NCBI GenBank assembly: GCA_022844225.1
Contig: JALHMC010000010.1
Location: forward strand, 35,154 to 99,153
Source: Hyphomicrobiaceae bacterium
GTDB lineage: Bacteria; Pseudomonadota; Alphaproteobacteria; Rhizobiales; Hyphomicrobiaceae
Direction: 5' to 3'
Length of the DNA: 64,000 nt
Below are positions 17,853 through 26,930 of this stretch, piece after piece (positions within the stretch are counted from its first letter, which is position 1; each line of letters opens with the position of its first letter). Position numbers and translations under genes: made by a program. The notes beneath the pieces are model-generated. The model had not been told where the DNA came from and did no database searches. It worked only from the letters and a program-made list of their open reading frames with translations.

Positions 17853-18542
17853 GTGACTGAACTTTCATGGAGCCTGGATGCCGTTGCGGTGGCGCTCTAC
17901 GTGGTGACGCTCGTAGGGTATGGCTACATTTCCGGCATTAGAAGTCTCGAGCGGTTGAGTATCGTTGGCGCTGTGCAACGGCAACGCGAGCAGTGGATGC
18001 AGAATATGGCCGTGCGCGACGTCAGGATCGTCGACGCGCAGCTGCTGGGTGGTTTGTCGCAGGGCAATGCCTTTTTCGCATCGACCTCGGCGATCATCAT
18101 CGGCGGCTTGGCGGCCATGCTGGGATCGGGGGACAAGGTCCAGGTCCTGCTGGAGCGACTGCCGTTCGTCGCCGCTTCCTCGCCCATGCTCTTCGAGACG
18201 AAGCTCCTGCTGATGATCGGGATTTTCGTTTTCTCATTCTTCAAGTTCGCGTGGGCGTTCAGGCTCTCTCACTATGCCGCGATCATGATCGGGGCGACGC
18301 CGATCCCGGAAGATGGAAATCGGAATGCGTGCCTGTCGCATGCGCGCCGGACGGCGCGGCTGATCGGAATTGCCGCCGAACACGCTAACTCGGGGCTGAG
18401 AGGCTTCTACTACGCGATCGCAGGGATGGCGTGGTTTTTCCATCCGATTGCGCTGATGGCCGCCACAGCCTGGGTTCTTGCGATCCTGATCCGTCGCGAT
18501 TTCTTCTCGCGTTCGCGCCGGCTGATGATGACGACGGATTGA
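17853..18542 (+). CDS. DUF599 domain-containing membrane protein
   Basis: About 229 residues with four likely membrane helices (near the start, around the ALA-rich SAIIIGGLAAMLGSG, then LLLMIGIFVFSFFKFAW, and the C-terminal pair), matching the DUF599 family of alphaproteobacterial inner-membrane proteins of unknown function. No ATG is available: the candidates are GTG at 17853, chosen because a weak GAGAAA lies upstream and conserved sequence follows, and GTG at 17826. It lies 46 bp after ruvX and may be co-transcribed with it. Confidence 0.78.
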   Translation: MTELSWSLDAVAVALYVVTLVGYGYISGIRSLERLSIVGAVQRQREQWMQNMAVRDVRIVDAQLLGGLSQGNAFFASTSAIIIGGLAAMLGSGDKVQVLLERLPFVAASSPMLFETKLLLMIGIFVFSFFKFAWAFRLSHYAAIMIGATPIPEDGNRNACLSHARRTARLIGIAAEHANSGLRGFYYAIAGMAWFFHPIALMAATAWVLAILIRRDFFSRSRRLMMTTD

Positions 18543-18571
18543 GCGGACGAGCTGCGTGCCCGGTCACGTTC

Positions 18572-19618
18572 TCATGGGCCGCGAGCGCTTGCTGGTAGGC
18601 GTTGTTGCTGACGCCACTGAGACGGCGGCATCCCGAACCAGAGACGCGCGGCACGTGTGAAGGCGGACAGTTCGGAGAAGCCCAGCAGGAGCGCGATTTC
18701 GGTGAGCGGCATGTTGCTATCGCGCATGTATCGTTCCGCGAGAGAGCGGCGAACGCGGCCAACCTCGTCTTCGAACGTCGTGTTCTGCTTCTTCAGCTCG
18801 AGCTGAAGCTGGCGGGCGGTCAGCTTCAGATTGGAAGCGGCGTTCTCCAGGCTGACGGCCCGGATGGCAAGCGAGGAGACGATGTACTCGTCGACGGCCC
18901 AAACGACGCCCTGTTTGTTTTCTTGCTCGAGGCTTGCGATCTCGCGCTCGACGACGCCTTTGAGCATTGCGAACAACGTCTCGTCGGCGTCTTCACTGCG
19001 GCTCTTGAGGACCTCGGAGCGTAGCCACAGGGCGGTCTGGGGGGCGTCGAAATTGAGATGCCGGCCGAACAGGATCTCATAGTCGCCAGCGCAACCCGGC
19101 TCCCTGTACTCAAAATCTGCTCGCAGTGGAACCCAATCGTCACCGAACTCGTTTGCTAGCCGAACGACCGTCAGAGACATGACGAACTCGAGAAACTGCT
19201 TTCTTGGTGCGACGAACGCGGGGCCGCATTCGATGGCGAGGCGAGCCACGCCATCGTCAATCGCCAAGTGGAAATCGACGCCATCGCATTGCAGGTGCAC
19301 GTAGCGGGCCAAACATTCGAGGCAGGTTCGGAGATCGGGAGCGTTCAGGATGAGAAAGCCGAGTACATGCATGCCCCCGCGCGGGAATGCATGGGCGAAA
19401 CCAAGTCCAAAGCACTCGTCGCCAGATCGCATCGCGGCTAGTTCAAGCAGGCGCGAGAATGAATTCAGCGGGATGGCTACTGCCGCATCCGGCTGCAAGT
19501 TCGGATCGATGCCGCATTCATTCAATAATTGCGGAAGGTTGAGAGCATATTTCGAGGAGAGCAAAGACTCCAGACCGGCTAGCATGTTGGCCTGGATTCG
19601 CGGCTCGGACGCCGGCAT
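18572..19618 (-). CDS. AraC family transcriptional regulator
   Basis: A 348-residue regulator with an N-terminal arabinose-binding-like domain of the OruR/ArgR type (residues about 15-200) and a C-terminal double helix-turn-helix: RRSLAERYMRDSNMPLTEIALLLGF is split over the second helix pair, followed by FTRAARLWFGMPPSQWR, the usual family ending. The ligand and targets are unknown. It is divergent from the marR-like gene across 193 bp that is AT-rich near 19640-19700, where its own promoter should lie. Confidence 0.9.
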   Translation of the reverse strand: MPASEPRIQANMLAGLESLLSSKYALNLPQLLNECGIDPNLQPDAAVAIPLNSFSRLLELAAMRSGDECFGLGFAHAFPRGGMHVLGFLILNAPDLRTCLECLARYVHLQCDGVDFHLAIDDGVARLAIECGPAFVAPRKQFLEFVMSLTVVRLANEFGDDWVPLRADFEYREPGCAGDYEILFGRHLNFDAPQTALWLRSEVLKSRSEDADETLFAMLKGVVEREIASLEQENKQGVVWAVDEYIVSSLAIRAVSLENAASNLKLTARQLQLELKKQNTTFEDEVGRVRRSLAERYMRDSNMPLTEIALLLGFSELSAFTRAARLWFGMPPSQWRQQQRLPASARGP

Positions 19619-19811
19619 GCTCCGCCTCCCGACCTATCAAACTGTCAAAACACTTTTTCCATTAAATCGTACGTTGACGTGCCCAACATCAATCGCTGTC
19701 GGCGTAAGGTCAAGTGCCGTCGTAGAATGGCAGCCTATTGATGCTGCTCAAATAGGGCACTCGGAAGATCGTACTAAAGAGGGTGTCTGAGATAGTTTGG
19801 GAGCAATGGGA

Positions 19812-20279
19812 ATGACGAACACGCACGCGGGCTCCCTGAGCGAGTCGATGCTACATCTGCTGCATCGGGCCGGTCAGGTGGCGGATGAGATGTTTTCCGA
19901 AGAGATGCAGGGTTCCGATCTGACGCCGCGACAGTTTGCGGTCCTCAGGGTGCTACAGCGTCTCGAGACGGCGAGCCAAACCGATATCGTCAACGAGACG
20001 GGGATAGACCGTTCGACGCTGGCGGATATCGTGAAACGGCTCGTGGCGCGCGGGCTAATTGCGCGCCGGCGCTCGAAGGCCGATGCCCGGGCTTATGCTG
20101 TTCGCCTGACCCAGTCTGGGAAAGATGCCCTCAAGTCGGCAGAGCCTGCATCCGAGCGAGTGGAAGATCGGCTGCTCAAGACCCTGCCGCAAGCTCGGCG
20201 CGACGCTTTCATCGATAGCTTGGCATTGCTGGTGCAGGCCTTGGCGGCGTCCGAGGCGAAGGTCGAACAGGCGGAGTGA
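19812..20279 (+). CDS. MarR family transcriptional regulator
   Basis: A 155-residue winged-helix repressor: LTPRQFAVLRVLQRLETASQ leads into the recognition helix (RSTLADIVKRLVARGL) and the wing RRRSKADARAYAVRLT. Dimerisation helices are at both ends. Several starts are possible (TTG 19797, ATG 19806, ATG 19812); the last has GGGAG eight bases upstream and was chosen. No efflux or catabolic gene lies next to it on the same strand, so it probably regulates genes elsewhere or the divergent AraC-type regulator. Confidence 0.9.
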   Translation: MTNTHAGSLSESMLHLLHRAGQVADEMFSEEMQGSDLTPRQFAVLRVLQRLETASQTDIVNETGIDRSTLADIVKRLVARGLIARRRSKADARAYAVRLTQSGKDALKSAEPASERVEDRLLKTLPQARRDAFIDSLALLVQALAASEAKVEQAE

Positions 20280-20354
20280 TGCGGCCGACGCTATCGCTCC
20301 GGCCGCCGCTTCATGCGGCTGGCGAGACGGTCAGCTCATGCTGCTGCGCGAGCC

Positions 20355-23300
20355 TCACGCGAACAGCTTGAGTTGTTTCTCGTCGGCACCCTTGGTCTCA
20401 TGAGCGAGCTGCTCAATTCGGTCGAACGGCACCTGCTCGGCCTGAATGAGCGATCTTTGCGCCTTCAATGCGCGAACGAGCCCCTCCTGAACCAAGTGGA
20501 ACTCGCCGACGGTCTGGCTCGGCAAGACCGCGGCAGCGTCTAAGCCAGACTCCGACTGGAAAGCCGACTTGAGCTTCTTCAAAGCGGTGTCCTCGCGGAC
20601 ACGCCCGATGAACCAGCTCGTGATCTGGTCCCGGCTCTTGTAGTCAAGGTCGCCTGGCGACTGGGTGGCCAGCATGATGCCGAGGCCTGCGGAGCGGGCG
20701 CGCTTCAACAGGCTCTGAAGCGGTTCAGCTGTGGCCGGCTTCGAGTTGGCCGGGATGTAGAGATCCGCCTCGTCGAACATGACGACAGCCTGGAGCTGAT
20801 CGTTCGGGTTGCGCTGGCAGAAGCGTAGCGCTTCGGACAGGAACTGAGACACCCAGAACAGGATGTTCTCGTTATCGCCCAGAAAACCCGTGTAGATCAC
20901 AGACAGGCGCGTGCGGCCGTCCCGCCGGGCGAACGGGCCGAGACCGAGAAGAGATTCCATCGTCAGCGCCTCACCGCCGCCTTCGAACAGCGACGAGTTG
21001 CGATGGCGCAGAGAATCAAGCTGGCCGATGAGGTCGCGGCGTATCCGACCTGACGGATCCATGCGCTGCGTGAGTTCGGTCAGCTCCGGATCCTCTTCTT
21101 CGAGCAGATTGATCAGGTCACCGAGAGTCACCTCTTTGGAGGACCGGCTGCCCAGAATCTTCAGCGCCACCGATAGTGTGCCCGATTGGCGCTGGTGGGT
21201 GGCCGAGTTCTTGAGATGCAGCATGTCGCCCATTGCGGCGGCCGATAGATTGGCGAGGAGCTGCTGCTCGTGCTCCGGCAGCTCGTTCATTCCGTTCGGC
21301 AGTAGCGTGATGGAAATGGGACGACCCGAGGCACGGCCGGGCGTATAGACGGCGACGTCGATCGAATCGGCAAGCTTCTCGCGGTCGCCACGACGCTCGC
21401 TGAGGTCGTTCTCGTTGGAGCGCCAAACGTCCGGGTTCGCGTAAGAGGCCAAGTCGCCTTTGCGGTCGATCAGGATCGCGGGAACGCCCCGCAACAGCAA
21501 CTGCTCGATGAGCGAAAGCGCGAGCGTCGTCTTGCCGGAGCCAGAGCCGCCGAGCACGGCCGCGTGTCGCTTCAGGATGCTCTTGTTCAGCGTAATCGGT
21601 TTGCCTCGGCCGGTCAGTTCACGGCCTGCAAGGATGCTCGAATCGTCGGTGCCATTCTCGTCGAGGATGTCCGTGAGCTGCAGCTCCTCGTCGGCGCCGT
21701 CGACAGGAACCACAGCGCCTTGAGGCGGTGGCAGCGTAGGCAGAGGCATGCCGGTCGCCCAGCCCGTCCAGTCGGCCAAGAGGTCGTCGGGGGTCGAATG
21801 AATGGGCATAGCTGCCCCGACCGGAACAGTCGGGAAAGTCCGAGCAGAATGCTCCGCTATTGGATGAATTGCCTCGTTGGCGCGCATCACGGACCTCGGC
21901 GCCTCCGTGTCGACGATGCGCGTGGCGGAGCGCCCGAGCAAGTCGAGACGCAAGAGCTGAATGATCGGCAAGAGGCCCGACAGCAACTTGGCTTCGGCGA
22001 TCCAATCGGTGAAGCCGAGCTGGTGGCGATTGCGGGCATGGAACTCGCGGACGGTGAGCATGCGCTCCCATTCGGGGATGGGCACCAGCAATGAACGGCC
22101 GCCAGCCTCGCGGAAGCGCCGGAATGCCATTGCGGTCTGATTCTTCCGGTTTGGCGGGAAGTCGGATGCGCGCAGCATGAAGCACTGTCGATTTTTCATC
22201 GAAAACAGTGCCTTATCCAGCTGTCGCTTCAAGCCGCCGCCCTGCGTCGGTCGGTTGCAGATAAAGACACGCGCATCCTGTACGACAAGGCCGCCGTGGG
22301 TGACTTGAATGTCGATGCCGGGCAGCTCCTCGCCGAGCGCAAGGCGGGTCACGGTGATCCGAACCCTGTCCTGCCATTCGTCGCCGGCCACAGTGAGTGC
22401 GCCGGACAGCACGTCGAGCAGATCGTGATCGCCCGAGGGCATCTCCGCTTCGGACTCGCCCTGGAAGCGATCCCACAGACGCTGGAAATCAATACCCTGA
22501 CCGGACGTGCCGAGGCCGGTCGAAGACGTTGCGGCGGGCTTCGCCGGGTCGGCTAGCCCGAGGGCTGCTGCTAGGGTGGACAGGAACCCGGCGCCGGCAT
22601 CTTCCGGCTCGCTCTTTTCCTCGGGCTCGGACTCGCTCCCGTCGAGCTTGGCTCTCAGCCGGCTTTGCGCGTGCTCGAGCAGACGGCGGGTTGACAGGCC
22701 TCCGAACTCCTCAAAAAACTGCGGTCCGAAGAAATGCGTCGGGTCGGTGTCGACGGTGATGTTTCGGCGCGCAGCCTCATGCTCCAGGCGTTTGGAGATG
22801 ATGAGCTTTGCTTCGGTGGGGGTACGCGCCTCGAGCAGGGCCACGGGCCCCGATTTCTCGATGCGGTCGATGTAGGACTGGGCGAGAACACCGCGGGCCT
22901 GGTCGTAGAAGTCACCCAGGCACGAGATGACGATGATCGACGATGGTACCCGGTTGGCGATCTGAATGAGATCGCGAACGGCCTTCTGGAACCGCTCCTC
23001 CGGGTCGGGAAAAAAGCGAAGGTCTTCAACCTGATCGATGCAGTAGACGAGTGCGGCACGGTCGACGGTCCAGGCCAACTTGCCCAAGCTCTCGAAAATA
23101 TCGAAGGCGCGGCCATCACCGGCGGTCGGGTCGAGGGCCGATACCGCCTCGCGGGCAAGGTCGGCAAGTGGGCGACCCTGCAGGAACTGTCGGACACGCT
23201 GGTCGATCCGCGGATCGGCGCGCTGAAGGTAGAGCAAAGCGCGGACGATGTTGATGTCCAGTTCCTGGGAGTCGAAGCGTGGGCTGCCGACGAGCGTGTC

Positions 23301-23822
23301 AGCGATCTCGGTCACGAGGCGCGCGAGCGAGGCATCGTCGAACTGCGCCTCGCGCAGCTGCTCCAGCTGATCGTCAGGCAGGACCGCAGCATCCTCGACC
23401 AGCCGATTGGTGAGCCGTGAGAGTCCGCTTTGCCCGACGCGATCGGGGTCATAGGGCTTCTCGAGCGAGTTGATGAGGCGCTTGAGGTAGTAGTCGGCGT
23501 AATTGGAGATGTCTGGCGTCATCTGCGCATAGCCGAAATAGGCCGTGCCTTCGCGATGTGAGGCCGTGCGGAGCGCCCGGATCAAGTGTGTCTTGCCGGC
23601 TCCCGACTGGCCGTGGAACAGGAGTATCCGGGCCTGGCTGGGCGCGCCGCGCCCGGACGTGACCGACTTCAACGTGTCGGCGAACTTCTTGCGGGCCTGT
23701 TGGTGGACGAGCTCGACATCGACGGGATCGGCCCGCCAGATATCATCCTCCCAAGTGATGGAATGCTCGAAGGCAGACGCTAGCCCCTCGACTGGCAATG
23801 CCTTCTCGACATCAGGATTCAT
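20355..23822 (-). CDS. Dual ATPase: N-terminal AAA-type NTPase fused to C-terminal HerA/DUF87-type ATPase
   Basis: An 1155-residue cytosolic protein with two complete P-loop modules. The first has Walker A GQSGAGKTH (about 71-79), Walker B ALVYCIDQVEDL (about 290-301) and a sensor-like IIVISCLGDFYD, as in STAND/Orc-type AAA proteins. An acidic linker (ESEPEEKSEPED) and a roughly 250-residue region of no recognised family follow. The second has Walker A GGSGSGKTT (about 748-756), LIDRKGDLASY, Walker B VVMFDEADLY (about 1010) and IMLATQSPGDLD, all typical of HerA/FtsK-like DNA-translocating ATPases. The ATG at 23822 lies 34 bp after the upstream gene; a longer frame to 23954 would overlap it. 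No nuclease or methylase lies alongside. A DNA-processing or defence role is inference. Confidence 0.8.
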   Translation of the reverse strand: MNPDVEKALPVEGLASAFEHSITWEDDIWRADPVDVELVHQQARKKFADTLKSVTSGRGAPSQARILLFHGQSGAGKTHLIRALRTASHREGTAYFGYAQMTPDISNYADYYLKRLINSLEKPYDPDRVGQSGLSRLTNRLVEDAAVLPDDQLEQLREAQFDDASLARLVTEIADTLVGSPRFDSQELDINIVRALLYLQRADPRIDQRVRQFLQGRPLADLAREAVSALDPTAGDGRAFDIFESLGKLAWTVDRAALVYCIDQVEDLRFFPDPEERFQKAVRDLIQIANRVPSSIIVISCLGDFYDQARGVLAQSYIDRIEKSGPVALLEARTPTEAKLIISKRLEHEAARRNITVDTDPTHFFGPQFFEEFGGLSTRRLLEHAQSRLRAKLDGSESEPEEKSEPEDAGAGFLSTLAAALGLADPAKPAATSSTGLGTSGQGIDFQRLWDRFQGESEAEMPSGDHDLLDVLSGALTVAGDEWQDRVRITVTRLALGEELPGIDIQVTHGGLVVQDARVFICNRPTQGGGLKRQLDKALFSMKNRQCFMLRASDFPPNRKNQTAMAFRRFREAGGRSLLVPIPEWERMLTVREFHARNRHQLGFTDWIAEAKLLSGLLPIIQLLRLDLLGRSATRIVDTEAPRSVMRANEAIHPIAEHSARTFPTVPVGAAMPIHSTPDDLLADWTGWATGMPLPTLPPPQGAVVPVDGADEELQLTDILDENGTDDSSILAGRELTGRGKPITLNKSILKRHAAVLGGSGSGKTTLALSLIEQLLLRGVPAILIDRKGDLASYANPDVWRSNENDLSERRGDREKLADSIDVAVYTPGRASGRPISITLLPNGMNELPEHEQQLLANLSAAAMGDMLHLKNSATHQRQSGTLSVALKILGSRSSKEVTLGDLINLLEEEDPELTELTQRMDPSGRIRRDLIGQLDSLRHRNSSLFEGGGEALTMESLLGLGPFARRDGRTRLSVIYTGFLGDNENILFWVSQFLSEALRFCQRNPNDQLQAVVMFDEADLYIPANSKPATAEPLQSLLKRARSAGLGIMLATQSPGDLDYKSRDQITSWFIGRVREDTALKKLKSAFQSESGLDAAAVLPSQTVGEFHLVQEGLVRALKAQRSLIQAEQVPFDRIEQLAHETKGADEKQLKLFA

Positions 23823-23856
23823 CTGGTCTCTTTCCTCGGCGACGTAACGACTTTGC

Positions 23857-25071
23857 TCAGTCGGCTGCTCGGACGTAGTGCCAGACCGTGTTCTTGTAGA
23901 CCACGGCCGACTCCTGAAGCTCCTTGAGCGCCTTTTTGTCCTTGAGGTCGGCATTGGCGAGCACGACGAGCCCGGTCCGATGCGCCTCGGTCAGCATGCA
24001 TTTGAACTCGATCTCGGTCAGGGCCCAGGCGGCGTGGCGCTCCTGGATGACGGCCCAGACCTTGGATATGAATGCCCGTCTGTTGCCGGCCCAACCTTCA
24101 GCAGTTGCGGCGGTCGCCGAGTGGACGGCGGAGGCGAACGCCACGGGGTCGGGGCGGCCGACGGACTCTGCGGCCCCGATAGGTGCAACGGTGGCTGCGG
24201 TATCAAGTGTCGCTGATTGCGGAGCAGCCCCTGTTGCGGTGAGCGAGGTCGCTCCGGATCGGGGTGGCTTGCCGGTCGAGAGCGACGAACGCGTGCGGCT
24301 ACGGAGCTTGCTGCGTCGTGTGATCTTACTGTATTTTGCAGATTCCGACTCGCGGCCAAGATACTTGCGAAGAATCGCGCGTTGCAGGCTTTTCAAGTCG
24401 CCCCGAGGCGATCCCACGGCCTCGGCCGCGAGCGCCGCGATTAGGCGGCCATCCGTGCCGAATTCGCGGCCGGATGTCGACAATTGTGCAGCAAGGAGAC
24501 GCGCGGCCTTGGCGGGAAGCTCGGACTCCGGACCCAAGCTGGCGCCGACCTGATTACCGAACGCCCGATCGAGGGCCCTGGCGGCCAGCGCCGAGCGAAT
24601 GCGGGCTGCCGAAGGGGCACCCTTGATTTCGAGGCGCCAGTGGCTGATGACGACGAGAGCGCGAAGGCCGTCCGCCTTGCCCAAAAGGCGCTGCCTCGAG
24701 ACGGGGGCTGCGGTAAGCTCCAGTGCGCTCGCGATCAGATGAATGTCTCGCGCGGTCCGCCAGTCCTTCGGCATTCCCTTCCTGGCGCCCAGGAACTCCA
24801 CCGCTGCTGCGATCCCTTGTCCTGTCGCGCGCAGGGTGGTGGCGTCGCGCTCCACCAGGCCGCCTGCAATCAGGGCTGCGACAAGGCGGCTGACCTCGAT
24901 CCGCCATACGTCCGAACCGGCCTTCGATCCGAGGATGTAGCCAAGGTCACGGAAAACGGCGGCCTCGTCTTCGGGCTCCGTGGCGATGCGGACGAGCACC
25001 GTACCCGCTAACCGGCGAGCTTCGTCGGCAAGCTCGGCGGGCGGCAAGCCTTGCGGGCCTTGCTCTGTCAT
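23857..25071 (-). CDS. Winged-helix-like partner protein of the dual ATPase
   Basis: A 404-residue protein I cannot assign to a named family. The N-terminal 200 residues are helical and Ala/Leu/Arg-rich with a helix-turn-helix-like segment (RLVAALIAGGLVERD then TTLRATGQGIAAAVEFL). A basic, Ser/Thr-rich linker (about 245-310) follows, and a compact C-terminal domain (about 320-404) reads like a winged helix: FISKVWAVIQERHAAWALTE, then MLTEAHRTGLVVLANADLKD. It is the first gene of a two-gene unit with the dual ATPase. The ATG at 25071 has GGGAG nine bases upstream and was preferred to a GTG at 25092. A role as DNA-recognition or regulatory subunit is inference. Confidence 0.7.
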   Translation of the reverse strand: MTEQGPQGLPPAELADEARRLAGTVLVRIATEPEDEAAVFRDLGYILGSKAGSDVWRIEVSRLVAALIAGGLVERDATTLRATGQGIAAAVEFLGARKGMPKDWRTARDIHLIASALELTAAPVSRQRLLGKADGLRALVVISHWRLEIKGAPSAARIRSALAARALDRAFGNQVGASLGPESELPAKAARLLAAQLSTSGREFGTDGRLIAALAAEAVGSPRGDLKSLQRAILRKYLGRESESAKYSKITRRSKLRSRTRSSLSTGKPPRSGATSLTATGAAPQSATLDTAATVAPIGAAESVGRPDPVAFASAVHSATAATAEGWAGNRRAFISKVWAVIQERHAAWALTEIEFKCMLTEAHRTGLVVLANADLKDKKALKELQESAVVYKNTVWHYVRAAD

Positions 25072-25554
25072 ATTGCGCCACTCCCGCAGCACGTGTGGGA
25101 CCGATCATTGAGATCGGTGACGACCTGGGCAGGCCGCCGCCTCGAAGGCCTGCCGGACGCGCGAATCACCGGAGGGTGGGTGCATACTGCGAAATCGAGG
25201 CTGCCGGGCCAAGCCCGATCTATCCACCGGGCCGAGAAAGCCCGAAGGTGATGCCCAGTTGTAACGCCCGCGGAATTTCGTATCCACGCGGCCGATGCCC
25301 AAATGACGACAAGAATCGCGTGCCTTGTTGAGACCGAGCTGAACGCGCTCCCTACACGTCGGATGCCTTGTACGTGGGCATTGAGAACTCCGCATTCTCC
25401 TGCGGAGGGGAAAGGTTTTGCTGTGTCGTCAGTTGTTGAGTCGCACGCCGAATCGCACACCTATCAAACGTTCGTCAGCCTTAACGCGGGGTTAACTCGT
25501 TGGCGCGATGCTGCGTGCCGGGAGAGTTTTAGTCTCGTGGCGAAGGCAACACCC
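25072..25554. other. Intergenic region with divergent promoters, a CtrA box and GANTC sites
   Basis: This 483-bp gap separates the wHTH/ATPase operon (minus) from the CAP-domain lipoprotein gene (plus). I see no gene in it. It contains four GANTC motifs (25163-25167, 25312-25316, 25438-25442, 25450-25454) and one perfect CtrA box (listed separately). An open frame runs through it from 25303 into the lipoprotein gene, but the residues look like random translation. Confidence 0.6.
25481..25495 (+). promoter_or_regulatory. Perfect CtrA full site, TTAA-N7-TTAA
   Basis: TTAA at 25481-25484, seven bases, TTAA at 25492-25495 followed by C, exactly the consensus TTAA-N7-TTAAC bound by the alphaproteobacterial cell-cycle regulator CtrA. 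It is 60-74 bases upstream of the lipoprotein ATG. It is the only match I found on reading the window. At roughly 18% A and T each, less than 0.1 would be expected by chance in 64 kb. Confidence 0.65.
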
Positions 25555-26244
25555 ATGTCCCGCGTTCTATTTGCGACAGCTTTGGCATTGGCGGTCACTG
25601 GTTGCAGCCAGGGGGGGCAGTCGCCTTCGCTTAGCCTCACCGGTGACGGTGACAAGCCAACATCGTTCGTGGCCGGATCACGAGCGAGCCGACAGAGTGC
25701 GCTGGGTGGGGAACCATCAGCCGGAGCGGAGTCTCGATCAAGGTCCGTCGGGGCTGGGGGACGCTTGGCAAGTCTCGACGACAAGGCGCCCCGGGGATCG
25801 TACGATACGGCTCCCAAAGGGTCGCTCGCAGATCGCGATTTTTCTAGCACGCTACTCAATGCGGAATTGGCCAGGGAGCAGATCAACGGCTACCGGAAGC
25901 TCAAGGGATTGAAGCCGCTGCAGTTGAACGCGGCTTTGACTGCCGCAGCGAAGGCCCATTCCCGCGATCTTGCGAAATGGGACCGCATCTCCCACTTCGG
26001 GTCGGACGGGTCCAATCCCTGGGATCGCGTCAAGCGGACCGGCTACAATGCCAAGCTCGCGGCCGAAAACGTCGGCACCGGACAGGTAAGTTTCGAGGAA
26101 GTGCTGAAGGGGTGGAAGGACAGCCCCGGTCACAACAAGAACCTCTTGCTCAGCGATGCCGATCATATGGGCATCGCGCTCGTTCACGAGCCGAAGAGCG
26201 AATTCAAGACATTCTGGACCCTGGTCGTGGGCTCATCGCTGTAG
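25555..26244 (+). CDS. CAP (SCP/PR-1)-domain lipoprotein
   Basis: A 229-residue exported lipoprotein. The N-terminus is a short signal with lipobox LAVTGC (cysteine 17), then a low-complexity Ser/Gly/Arg linker of about 85 residues, then a CAP domain: NGYRKLKGLKPLQLNAALT, AAKAHSRDLAKW with the first histidine, HFGSDGSNPWDRVKRTGY, AAENVGTG, and the hallmark WKDSPGHNKNLLL with the second histidine. Secreted CAP proteins in bacteria are often linked to envelope or cell-wall roles. The ATG at 25555 was chosen because it gives a canonical lipoprotein signal. Upstream lies a CtrA box, which suggests cell-cycle control. Confidence 0.88.
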   Translation: MSRVLFATALALAVTGCSQGGQSPSLSLTGDGDKPTSFVAGSRASRQSALGGEPSAGAESRSRSVGAGGRLASLDDKAPRGSYDTAPKGSLADRDFSSTLLNAELAREQINGYRKLKGLKPLQLNAALTAAAKAHSRDLAKWDRISHFGSDGSNPWDRVKRTGYNAKLAAENVGTGQVSFEEVLKGWKDSPGHNKNLLLSDADHMGIALVHEPKSEFKTFWTLVVGSSL

Positions 26245-26334
26245 CGGGTGAGGTCTGCGCATCGCACGTTTTCACGAAGAGGAAGACGTTACTCGGGTTG
26301 TTCGCCACCACGTTCTCGGACACACAATAACAAA

Positions 26335-26358
26335 GGGCCCGGCGGTCAAGTCGGGCCC
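26335..26358 (+). terminator. Hairpin after the CAP lipoprotein gene
   Basis: GGGCCCG (26335-26341) pairs perfectly with CGGGCCC (26352-26358) over a 10-base loop and is followed by GATTTGGT. It lies between convergent genes, so it may act on both. The downstream T run is weak. Confidence 0.5.
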
Positions 26359-26445
26359 GATTTGGTCTCGATGGGAGATATCGAGGGCAGTCGATCAATG
26401 CATATCCCGGCGCCGTGTCGGGATACGAAAACCCGCCTCAGGATC

Positions 26446-26829
26446 TTAGCGAGTTTCGGTGCGTCCGGGGGCGATGATCGTGGCGACCGCGTGGCCGCCG
26501 GCGGATCGGTAATTCGCGGATGCCCGATCGGCGACGACAACATTCGGTTTGCGCGGGTCAAAAAGCGCCGACCACGACTTCGGGCATACCCATGGGGCCC
26601 AAGGCGCCAAGGCCATCACGGGATTGAACATGAGTTGCGCCGCGTTCAGTGGCGAAACAGCGGTCGCGGCGCTGATCGCATCACCGGCACGCGTCGGAGG
26701 TAACTGGTCGGCGTAGGCGACGCTGTCGGCCACCTGGGATGTCCAGACCGTCAGTACCGTCGAGGCGAGTCCTCCGGCGAGCGCGAACCACTGGCGCGCC
26801 AATTCAGCTTGCAACTCAAACGGGTTCAT
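26446..26829 (-). CDS. Hypothetical protein, small, hydrophobic N-terminal helix
   Basis: A 127-residue protein with no recognised family. It starts MNPFELQAELARQWFALAGG, an amphipathic to hydrophobic helix (to about residue 35) that resembles the first helix of phasin-like granule proteins, followed by an Ala-rich segment and a Trp/Pro-rich stretch (MALAPWAPWVCPKSW). The ATG at 26829 has GGAG six bases upstream, which makes it much better than the longer frame to 27129. It could be a phasin relative or a peripheral membrane protein; neither is secure. Confidence 0.55.
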   Translation of the reverse strand: MNPFELQAELARQWFALAGGLASTVLTVWTSQVADSVAYADQLPPTRAGDAISAATAVSPLNAAQLMFNPVMALAPWAPWVCPKSWSALFDPRKPNVVVADRASANYRSAGGHAVATIIAPGRTETR

Positions 26830-26930
26830 GCGCGACTCCATACCCTGGTGCAATGGATCCCTAGCAGAAATTGTGCGGTGCAGCAATTCCGAAACGGGCT
26901 TTGCTTGCGTGGGGGCTATTGGAGGCGCGA

